Assembly (NCBI GenBank): GCA_965199685.1
Contig: OZ241323.1
Location: 2,790,001 to 2,854,000, forward strand
DNA: 64,000 bases
Direction of reading: 5' to 3'
From: SP5GCR1 sp965199685
Lineage (GTDB): Bacteria > Pseudomonadota > Gammaproteobacteria > Poriferisulfidales > Oxydemutatoraceae
Positions 17,301 to 24,096 of this stretch are shown piece after piece. The position numbers and the translations under genes are program-made. The notes under the pieces are model-generated. The model was not told where the DNA came from, made no database searches, and saw only the letters and a program-made list of their open reading frames with translations. How positions within the stretch are numbered: the first letter of the stretch is position 1; every line of letters starts with the position of its first letter.

Positions 17301-18279
17301 ATCGGTTATCCAAGAACAACCTATTTTAGACCATAAGCGGTATGTGAAAAAGTAGAACCGCCGTTTGTTGCAGTAGCACAAACGGCGTGACGTTGTGCAG
17401 AACTTTAACATGGGTATGTAGGTCGGACAAGCTAAGGCTTGTCCTAAATGGTGGGTACGCCATAAAACCACCGTTTGTCTCGGTTGTACCAACAGCATAA
17501 TATTGCGCAGAACCACAACGTAAACTATATGTGTAGGGGAGGGCTAACATGCCCTCCCAAACGCGTTGCGTCTGCAAAAACAATCCATTCGTCCACCCAA
17601 TTTACGGTCACCTACCGTAGGGGAGGGCTAACATGCCCTCCCTAGCGCGTTGCGTCTGCACAAATAATCCATTCATTCATTTCGTTTATGGAAACCATAC
17701 AGATGGCGCGGGTGGTTGGAATCGTGCAGATACGACACGCTCGGATGGTTTTCATGATTATGTGGCGCAGAGCGGTTGAGACGGTGCAAGTACAATACTT
17801 TAGGGAGGGCATGTTAGCCCTCCCCTACAGGTGGTTATCGTTAATTTAGTGGCGCAAGCGGTTAAGTTTGTGCGATGACATTATTTTTTCAACAGTCCCA
17901 TATGCCCTCTCTAGCGCGTTGCGTCTGCACAAGTAGAACTGCCGATTGAGCCAGTAGGTCAATCGGCGTGACATTGTGCAGAACCTCAGCATGGTTGCTT
18001 GTCGTACATTATCCTTCGTACGCCATCCAATTTATGGAAACCAAAACCAAGTGGCGCGTAGCGGTTGGGTTTGTGCAGGACGGTACCGTAGGGCGGACAT
18101 ACGAGTCCGCCTCTACACATGCAGGTTACATTATGCAGACACGACACAACCACCCCGTCAGGCTGCGCCTGCCACCCCTCCACAGGAGGGGAATGAATTT
18201 CCCACTCCCACTTAAATTTATAACTATTTTTAGGCTATGAATAATGCCAGATACATATTGGACTCTTTAGAACCTAATC
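17301..18279. repeat. about 1 kb of intergenic repeat mosaic
   Basis: This is the longest gene-free stretch. It holds GGGAGGGC/GCCCTCCC hairpins at 17537-17558, 17621-17642 and 17803-17824. It also holds GCCGTTTG/CAAACGGC at about 17356-17385, GCCGATTGA/TCAATCGGC at about 17941-17967, and a variant hairpin GGGCGGAC-ATACGA-GTCCGCC at about 18091-18112. A CCCCTCC/GGAGGGG hairpin lies near 18175-18192. No gene is supported. The open frames here are translations of the modules. Confidence 0.85.
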
Positions 18280-18313
18280 TTCCCGCTAGAAAAAGTACTT
18301 TTTCTAGCGGGAA
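18280..18313. repeat. perfect 34-bp palindrome upstream of transposase
   Basis: Each arm is 17 bp (TTCCCGCTAGAAAAAGT and its exact complement), centred on GTAC with no unpaired loop. It is unrelated to the other repeats. It lies 27 bp before the transposase start and may be a bidirectional terminator, a hairpin protecting the transposase from outside transcription, or part of the element's end. Confidence 0.7.
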
Positions 18314-18340
18314 AATCCCCCCAAAATTAAGGTAGATAAC

Positions 18341-19387
18341 ATGAAATATCAACACCTCGGCTATCGCATTAAAGGATTTTATAAAATAGCCTCTTTTTCT
18401 AATAAGTGGGAGGCTATGATGGCTACTGATGCTAAACAAAAACTTGAGGCTTTAGAACTCTGGGAAAAACACGGTTTAATTGCGACGCTAGACTTTTATA
18501 AGGTGAGCCGTGCGACCCTATATCTGTGGAGAAAGCACTTTAATGAGTGCGGCGTATCGGCTTTGCAGGATGCAAGTAAAGCACCTCACCAGCGTCGCCG
18601 TCGTAATTGGTCTACTCAAATCACTGGCGAGATTAGGCGACTGCGACACAGCTATCCCAATATGGGTGCACCGAAGATTTATTACTTCTTAAAGCCGTGG
18701 TGTGAGCAACGAGAACTGAAGTGTCCGAAGCCTCGTACCATCGCACGATTGATTGCCGATGCACCCGATAAAATGCGCTGCTCACCGCCGACCATCTCTG
18801 GCAGAACACGCAAAAGCAAGGCTGCTACACCACGCGCTCGTATCGCCAAAGGTGCTAAAGCCGAATTCCCCGGAGACTGCATGGCTATGGACACCATCCA
18901 TTATTTCGTTGGTCAAACCCGCTATTATCTGTTTACTGCGATCGATCACTACAGCCGTTTCGCCATTGCCATCGCGTGCCCACGCGCCAATAGTAAAAAT
19001 GCTGCGGCATTTGCCAAGTTGGTGCATGCGGTATTCCCTGGCAACATCTCTCAAGTGCTGACCGATAACGGCAGCGAGTTTCAGGGAGACTTTGATGCGT
19101 ATCTACAACAACACAACATTAAACACTGTTATACTTATCCTCGTTGCCCTAAAATGAATGCCATAGACGAGAGATTTAACCGTACTATTCAAGAGGAGTT
19201 TGTGGCACATCATGTGGATATTCTGGAGGAAGATTTAGTGCTTTTTAATGACGTATTATTTGAATATCTTGGGCGGTATAACTTCAGAAGGCCGCACCAA
19301 AGCCTAGACTATAAAACACCGGTAAAACAGCTTGCTTCTTTTTGCCCCTATTTGTCTAATATGTCATGGCATCGTACAGGCTATTGA
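18341..19387 (+). CDS. DDE transposase of the IS3/IS481 (rve integrase) superfamily
   Basis: The 348-residue protein has an N-terminal helix-turn-helix region (ATLDFYKVSRATLYLWRKHF) and an rve integrase core with the DDE residues Asp184 (AMDTIHYF), Asp242 (VLTDNGSEF) and Glu277 (NAIDERFNRT). It ends with RPHQSLDYKTPVK, a conserved end motif of these enzymes. It is a single uninterrupted frame, as in IS481. An internal ATG near residue 26 is an alternative start, but AAGGTAG stands before 18341. Inverted repeats marking the element ends could not be found with confidence, so the transposon borders are unknown. It directly precedes the type III genes. Confidence 0.85.
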   Translation: MKYQHLGYRIKGFYKIASFSNKWEAMMATDAKQKLEALELWEKHGLIATLDFYKVSRATLYLWRKHFNECGVSALQDASKAPHQRRRRNWSTQITGEIRRLRHSYPNMGAPKIYYFLKPWCEQRELKCPKPRTIARLIADAPDKMRCSPPTISGRTRKSKAATPRARIAKGAKAEFPGDCMAMDTIHYFVGQTRYYLFTAIDHYSRFAIAIACPRANSKNAAAFAKLVHAVFPGNISQVLTDNGSEFQGDFDAYLQQHNIKHCYTYPRCPKMNAIDERFNRTIQEEFVAHHVDILEEDLVLFNDVLFEYLGRYNFRRPHQSLDYKTPVKQLASFCPYLSNMSWHRTGY

Positions 19388-19411
19388 CTTATGCTAAAAA
19401 ATATGTAGACT
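19384..19411 (+). promoter_or_regulatory. candidate promoter for the type III operon at the transposase end
   Basis: TTGACT (19384-19389) and TAGACT (19406-19411) are separated by 16 bp. The -35 box overlaps the stop codon of the transposase. The first type III gene starts 47 bp after the -10 box. This is the only plausible promoter in the short gap. It matches a sigma-70 site only moderately. Confidence 0.35.
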
Positions 19412-19457
19412 AATAAAAAACACATTAGTGTATAACTAATCAATAAAGGAGGGGAAA

Positions 19458-19736
19458 ATGAACGAACAAAACTTAAACGATCAGATCAAGGAGGGGCAAG
19501 CCTTAGTCGCACAAGCCTCAAAGTTGGTCGCAGAGCATAATTCACTTTACGAAAAGGCTGGTATTGGCGACAATTTTATTGACCAGATTCTAGCTAGCAA
19601 TGACTTTAATTCTGAGTTCAAGGATAAAATCAGAGAAGAACATGCTAAAGCTACCTCAAAAATGGAATCGCAAGCTAAACCAGACCAATCTGGAAAAAAT
19701 AAAATTGCTTCTCGTAGTGGTGTTACTAAGATATAA
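19458..19736 (+). CDS. small helical protein at head of type III operon, possible filament chaperone
   Basis: The 92-residue acidic-to-neutral helical protein (NEQNLNDQIKEGQALVAQAS at the start) has no signal peptide and no clear family match. It has a very strong ribosome-binding site (GGAGGGG). It immediately precedes the SseB/EspA-like genes, the position occupied in SPI-2 by the SseB chaperone gene sseA. A chaperone or small secreted role is therefore the best guess, resting on position only. The C-terminus is polar and likely disordered. Confidence 0.55.
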   Translation: MNEQNLNDQIKEGQALVAQASKLVAEHNSLYEKAGIGDNFIDQILASNDFNSEFKDKIREEHAKATSKMESQAKPDQSGKNKIASRSGVTKI

Positions 19737-19772
19737 CATCACTAGTTGAATTATCAAACAAAGGAGGGGAAT

Positions 19773-20312
19773 ATGCCAACACAAAATGTAGGACCCAGTC
19801 AACAAGGGGTCAACTTAAATAGTTTCGATATAGGGATTACGGAAACCGCAAGTAGTAAGCAAACGAATATAGATTTGGCGGTTCAGCTGGTATTTCTAGA
19901 AGATAACAAACTGATGAATTTGCGCACGCAAGACAAATTGAATGAGGTCAAAGCGACCTTGGATGAGATGAATGCGTGTCGTGATATGTATAGTCGGATG
20001 AAGGAGTTACAGCAGCAGGCCAAACAGAACGGCACCTCAACGATGCCTCAAGATATGGTGGACTTTATCAATGCTCGTGGCATTAAATACGACACAACTG
20101 GTAATGACAACGTACATAATCACGATGAGTGGGATGTGAATATGCAGTATCTCGATTCGTATATGCAGAAAATAAGTGGGCAGAATAAAACGCAAATGTT
20201 GGAGTTGAACCAATTCGTGGAGGCCGGCAACAATGCGTTGCGGGAAGTCTCTACCGTATTTTCCAAGTTCTCGGAAATAATTCAGTCCATCATTCAAACC
20301 ATTAATAGATAA
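19773..20312 (+). CDS. sctA: type III secretion filament/translocator protein, EspA/SseB family, copy 1
   Basis: The ATG at 19773 is chosen because GGAGGGG lies just before it, giving 179 residues. The middle part MPQDMVDFINARGIKYD matches the conserved 'PEDVxxYMRDNGI' element of SseB/EspA. The last 60 residues form a coiled-coil-prone amphipathic helix (STVFSKFSEIIQSIIQTINR), the polymerisation helix of EspA filaments. The protein would be secreted through the needle and form the extension to the host membrane. A near duplicate follows at once. Gene order relative to the SycD-like and SseC-like genes matches SPI-2. Confidence 0.8.
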   Translation: MPTQNVGPSQQGVNLNSFDIGITETASSKQTNIDLAVQLVFLEDNKLMNLRTQDKLNEVKATLDEMNACRDMYSRMKELQQQAKQNGTSTMPQDMVDFINARGIKYDTTGNDNVHNHDEWDVNMQYLDSYMQKISGQNKTQMLELNQFVEAGNNALREVSTVFSKFSEIIQSIIQTINR

Positions 20313-20347
20313 ATACTATAAGTTTAATCATTAAACAGGAGGGAAAT

Positions 20348-20890
20348 ATGACAACACAAAATGTAGGACCCAGTCAACAAGGGGTCAACTTAAATAGTTT
20401 CGATATAGGGATTACGGAAACCGCAAGTAGTAAGCAAACGAATATAGATTTGGCGGTTCAGCTGGTATTTCTAGAAGATAACAAACTGATGAATTTGCGC
20501 ACGCAAGACAAATTGAATGAGGTCAAAGCGACCTTGGATGAGATGAATGCGTGTCGTGATATGTATAGTCGGATGAAGGAGTTGCAGACGCAAGCCAAGA
20601 CCAGTGGCAAGAATGTTGAGATGCCTCAAGATATGTTGGACTTTATCAATGCCCGTGGCATCAAACACGATACCACCGCTAACGACAACTTACATAATGC
20701 AGATCAGTGGGATGTCAACATGCAGTATCTCGATTCGTATATGCAGAAAATAAGTGGTCAAAATAAAACACAAATGTTGGAGTTGAACCAATTCGTGGAG
20801 GCCGGCAACAATGCGTTGCGGGAAGTCTCTACCGTATTTTCCAAGTTCTCGGAAATAATTCAGTCCATCATTCAGACTATTAACAGATAA
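20348..20890 (+). CDS. sctA: type III secretion filament/translocator protein, EspA/SseB family, copy 2
   Basis: The 180-residue product is identical to copy 1 over almost all of the first 78 residues and the last 60. It differs in the central stretch (QTQAKTSGKNVEMPQDML, then HDTTANDNLHNADQ). DNA of the ends is also nearly identical, so duplication is recent or maintained by gene conversion. In EspA filaments the central region is surface-exposed and variable, so the pair could make mixed or alternative filaments. It has its own strong ribosome-binding site. Confidence 0.8.
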   Translation: MTTQNVGPSQQGVNLNSFDIGITETASSKQTNIDLAVQLVFLEDNKLMNLRTQDKLNEVKATLDEMNACRDMYSRMKELQTQAKTSGKNVEMPQDMLDFINARGIKHDTTANDNLHNADQWDVNMQYLDSYMQKISGQNKTQMLELNQFVEAGNNALREVSTVFSKFSEIIQSIIQTINR

Positions 20891-20919
20891 ATATCTCAGA
20901 TTTTAGGGGGGGTGATTTT

Positions 20920-21405
20920 ATGGATAGCGTAAAAGCCGTAGAGTCAATAACACAAACGATGTCCGATTATGCCGACAAAGTCTTACAAGGCAAAAAGACC
21001 GTTTATGAGGCTAGAGGCATAGATCAGCAGGCAATGGATAGTTTGTATATGGTTGCTCAACGTTTCTATGAAAATGGAAAATTTGAGGATGCAATGAGAA
21101 TTTTCCGCCAGCTGTGTTTTTATGATCATAACAATGTCCATTACTGGCTTGGTTTGGGGTATAGCCAAAAGATGTTAAAAGACTACAGAGATGCGATGAC
21201 CACTTTGAGTTTTGTATTAGCTTATCTAGATGGCGGCGATAAAAATGCGGAAGTGTATTTGCATCTTGCCGAGTGTTGCAGTTTTTTAGGTAGAAATGAG
21301 GAAGCTGAGGAATATGCTATTGCGGCAATGAACCGCGGTGACCAGTCCATAAAAGATCACGCCAGCGTGTTAATAGAGGCGGTTAATCATCGTCAAATTA
21401 CTTAA
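20920..21405 (+). CDS. type III secretion chaperone, SycD/LcrH family (class II, TPR)
   Basis: The 161-residue protein has three TPR-like repeats: AQRFYENGKFEDAMRIFRQL, YWLGLGYSQKMLKDYRDAM and YLHLAECCSFLGRNEEAEE. This is the standard fold and size of SycD/LcrH/SscA chaperones that hold hydrophobic translocators before secretion. It lies directly upstream of the SseC-like translocator, its most likely client. A stretch of G residues provides the ribosome-binding site. Confidence 0.88.
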   Translation: MDSVKAVESITQTMSDYADKVLQGKKTVYEARGIDQQAMDSLYMVAQRFYENGKFEDAMRIFRQLCFYDHNNVHYWLGLGYSQKMLKDYRDAMTTLSFVLAYLDGGDKNAEVYLHLAECCSFLGRNEEAEEYAIAAMNRGDQSIKDHASVLIEAVNHRQIT

Positions 21406-21428
21406 AATCACTTAAGGAGGGAATAGAA

Positions 21429-22760
21429 ATGGCAAATGATGATATTAGTTTGAATACGGCAACTGCGCCGCCGATACAGGGCACGACATCGCCCGGCGAT
21501 GCGAATGTATCTTCGGTATCGCAACCCAAGAGTCCACGAGTGGATGCAGGTGATAGCGGCACAAATCCGGTGTACGGAGGTCAGACGACCAACGACGGAC
21601 CGGTTCTTAGTCTACCGAATACGATGCCAGCGAGTGTGATGACTGAGTTGTTGATGTCGTTGCAGCAAAAAGTGTCGTCGGAGCGTATAAAAGATGCAAA
21701 GGAGGAGATTAAAGCACAAACCACGAAAGCACAGCAAAAAGACCAAAAAAGAATAGATGATATAAAAAAAGCGATGAAGGCAAGGGAGAAAGCTAAACAT
21801 CATAGCAAACTAGGGAAGATATTCGGATGGATCGGTGTTGCCTTAACCTATGTTGCGGCGGCGGTTGTGACTGTAGCATCGGGTGGTGCAGCAGCAGCTC
21901 CTGTGCTTGCGGCGGCAGTATTGATGACCGGATTGATGATTGCGCAAGAAACCGGCGGCATGGATAAACTTGCAAAAGCTATGCACCTTGGCAAAAAAGG
22001 AGAAATGGGTCTGATGATAGGTTTGACCGCAGCAATTTTGGTAGTCAGTTTGGTCGGTGTGGTGGCAAGCGGTGGTACTGCGGCTGTGAGCATGGTGTCT
22101 TCACTTGCCAGTGCGGTGTCGCGGGCGACTGCAACCGGTGCCGAAATAGGTGCTAGTGCTGCAGATATGACCGCAGCAGGTGCAGAAACTGGCAGTGCCG
22201 TCGCCGACATTAGTGCCGAAGCCACCGAAGGGGCTACCGAAAGCATTGAGATGAGTGCCAATGCTGGGGAGATTGCATCGTCGGCTTCGGATGCCGGTGA
22301 TGCAGTTGAAGAGACGAGTTTTAGCACGAGTGAAGCCGAATCCGAAGTAAGCGAGGCCAGTTCAGAGGCAAGCGAAGCTAGTTCGGAGACAAGCGATGCA
22401 AGTGAAGAAGTGTCCGATGCCGATAAAGGACAAGAAATAGTAGAAAAGTCTGCAACCAGAACGCAAAGAGTTGCGGCGCGGGTCGGAAATATGGTCAATG
22501 TTTCATCGGCAGGTACTTCGGTGGGTGGTGGTATTGAGGGTGTGCAAACGGCAGAAGCCGAACACGATGCCTCAATGGCCGATGCCGATGCCACTGATCA
22601 ACAAGCCTTTTTAGCACAGATACAAGCTCTACAAGCTGCGACGATTAGCAAGCTAAAAAAGATTCTTGAAGATATGCAAGCTAACGCAAGCACTATATTT
22701 TCTATCGCCTCTTCGGCGAACAAACTCACCGAAGAGATAACCAAGGGTTCTTCGGCCTGA
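21429..22760 (+). CDS. sctE: type III secretion translocator, YopB/SipB/SseC family
   Basis: This 443-residue protein has two central transmembrane segments (about residues 134-166 and 192-220) separated by a loop with GKKGEMGLM. An N-terminal polar region and a coiled-coil segment (KEEIKAQTTKAQQKDQKRID) come before them. This is the signature layout of SctE pore formers that insert in the host membrane. After the second segment lies a long Ala/Ser/Glu-rich stretch (about 240-345, with SEASSEASEASSETS). The C-terminus is amphipathic. It sits between two SycD-like chaperone genes, as sseC does between sscA and sscB. Confidence 0.87.
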   Translation: MANDDISLNTATAPPIQGTTSPGDANVSSVSQPKSPRVDAGDSGTNPVYGGQTTNDGPVLSLPNTMPASVMTELLMSLQQKVSSERIKDAKEEIKAQTTKAQQKDQKRIDDIKKAMKAREKAKHHSKLGKIFGWIGVALTYVAAAVVTVASGGAAAAPVLAAAVLMTGLMIAQETGGMDKLAKAMHLGKKGEMGLMIGLTAAILVVSLVGVVASGGTAAVSMVSSLASAVSRATATGAEIGASAADMTAAGAETGSAVADISAEATEGATESIEMSANAGEIASSASDAGDAVEETSFSTSEAESEVSEASSEASEASSETSDASEEVSDADKGQEIVEKSATRTQRVAARVGNMVNVSSAGTSVGGGIEGVQTAEAEHDASMADADATDQQAFLAQIQALQAATISKLKKILEDMQANASTIFSIASSANKLTEEITKGSSA

Positions 22761-22790
22761 TTCATCTATAAATAATGGGGGGATATAAAA

Positions 22791-23315
22791 ATGAATAATT
22801 TGCATGCTCGGCTTGCGGAAATATCGGCGTTGCCGGAAAGCGATGCTAAATGGCAAAAAATAGAAGATTTGGCAACCAATCTATTTGAAGAGGGCGTATC
22901 GCTCGGTACCATCAAGGGTTTCACGGTAGACGAGATAGAGGCTGCCTATCACATGGCTTATGGTCTTTATCAGCAAAGGCGTTTTTCTGAGGCAGTGAAA
23001 TTATTTCAATACTTCGCTATACACGAGCATACCGACAGACGTTTTTGGATGGGTTGGGCTGCCTGTTTGCAAAAACTTAAAAAATACGAGCCGGCAATCA
23101 AGGCATATAGTGTTGCGACTATGCTTGATGTAGGACAACCCGATGGCCCCTTCCACGCTGCCGAATGTTATATCGCAATGAAAGATTGGGATAATGCAAA
23201 ACAATCTTTGGAAACGGTGCTAACCGTTGCCGAAGGAGAGGATGCGCACGCAGCTTATGCTGAGCGCGCAGTTAATCTTATAGAGCTAGTTAGCAATAAT
23301 CAAAAGGAGGGATAA
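22791..23315 (+). CDS. second type III chaperone, SycD/LcrH-like TPR protein
   Basis: The 174-residue product has the same TPR layout as the gene at 20920 (AYGLYQQRRFSEAVKLFQYF, FWMGWAACLQKLKKYEPAI, FHAAECYIAMKDWDNAKQSL). It is longer at both ends and not closely similar in sequence. It lies just after the translocator. By analogy with SscB it may serve a different substrate, perhaps the large protein encoded at 24097. The ribosome-binding site is a run of six G residues. Confidence 0.82.
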   Translation: MNNLHARLAEISALPESDAKWQKIEDLATNLFEEGVSLGTIKGFTVDEIEAAYHMAYGLYQQRRFSEAVKLFQYFAIHEHTDRRFWMGWAACLQKLKKYEPAIKAYSVATMLDVGQPDGPFHAAECYIAMKDWDNAKQSLETVLTVAEGEDAHAAYAERAVNLIELVSNNQKEG

Positions 23316-23317
23316 TC

Positions 23318-23776
23318 ATGTCATACAGAGAAGACTTTACGAACATACTCAAACATTTTGGTTCGAGTATCAATTTGCCTGATCTGAACTTGGACGAGGA
23401 TAACCGATGCAACCTTTTCTTCGATGAGGTGCCGGTGAGTATAGAGGTGAGTCCTAATGAGCAATACGTTTATATGTATTCTTATTTGGGCGATGTGCCG
23501 GTAGCCAGTTCCGAGAGTATGGGGAATAAATTACTGGAGGCTAATTACATATACGGGGAGACTGAGAGATGTACATTGGGCATTCAGAATATCTCACGGA
23601 AAGTTGCGTTGATTTGCAACGAGAGGATCAAGGGAATGGACTTATCAGATTTTGAGCAGTCTTTGGAGAATTTTATCAATGTAGCGGAATACTGGATGAA
23701 GAATCTAAGTGCCCCCCAAGCGCAAAGCGATAAAACGACCGACGAAGATGTAGATCCAAGTGTGATGAAAGTTTAA
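23318..23776 (+). CDS. CesT/SycE-like class I type III chaperone
   Basis: The 152-residue acidic protein begins YREDFTNILKHFG and continues with a beta-rich middle (CNLFFDEVPVSIEV, YVYMYSYLGDVPV) and a C-terminal helix (LSDFEQSLENFINVAEYW). This is the alpha-beta-alpha pattern and size of dimeric CesT/SycE/SycH chaperones that bind effectors. Only two bases separate it from the preceding gene, so the two are translationally linked. Its likely client is the large downstream protein. The C-terminal 25 residues are probably disordered. Confidence 0.75.
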   Translation: MSYREDFTNILKHFGSSINLPDLNLDEDNRCNLFFDEVPVSIEVSPNEQYVYMYSYLGDVPVASSESMGNKLLEANYIYGETERCTLGIQNISRKVALICNERIKGMDLSDFEQSLENFINVAEYWMKNLSAPQAQSDKTTDEDVDPSVMKV

Positions 23777-23818
23777 TTTTTATCACAATCGGAGATTAAG
23801 CAATGAGGAGGGGGTCTC

Positions 23819-24058
23819 ATGGCAAACGAAAGATTAGAATTTTCTTTAGAAGAAAAACTTAAAGCTGATGATCAAGGAGAGTTAAAGCAAAAAATACACA
23901 CTCGATTAAACAATCAGATTGTGGAGATAGACAAAACCTTAAGTGGTGGTGTCGCTCCAGAAGAATACACTGCGCTCAATCAGGTCAGAATAGGTCTGCA
24001 GAGCGCACTGGTGGTGCTTGAAAAAGTTTGGCAACAACTTCATAAAGACAAGGCTTAA
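23819..24058 (+). CDS. type III needle co-chaperone, YscE/SsaE/EscE family
   Basis: The 79-residue protein reads as a helical hairpin: LEEKLKADDQGELKQKIHTR, a turn with SGGVAPEEYTALNQV, then ALVVLEKVWQQLH. This agrees with the YscE/SsaE/EscE pattern (a 'G-x-SPEEY' turn and a final VLEKVW). In known systems this protein pairs with a second chaperone to hold the needle subunit in the cytosol. No needle gene (sctF) is seen in the window, so the client must be encoded elsewhere. AGGAGGGGG precedes the start. Confidence 0.78.
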   Translation: MANERLEFSLEEKLKADDQGELKQKIHTRLNNQIVEIDKTLSGGVAPEEYTALNQVRIGLQSALVVLEKVWQQLHKDKA

Positions 24059-24096
24059 ACAGCCATGACTATTTGTTGGAGGAGGAAGGATGAGAA

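Noticed and set aside
17301..17516. upstream extension of mtdB
   Set aside because: The added 72 residues come from repeat DNA; family members start at MKKILIYLD.
21848..22594. 248-codon frame opposite the translocator gene
   Set aside because: It is an antisense shadow produced by the Ala/Ser/Glu-rich codon use of sctE.
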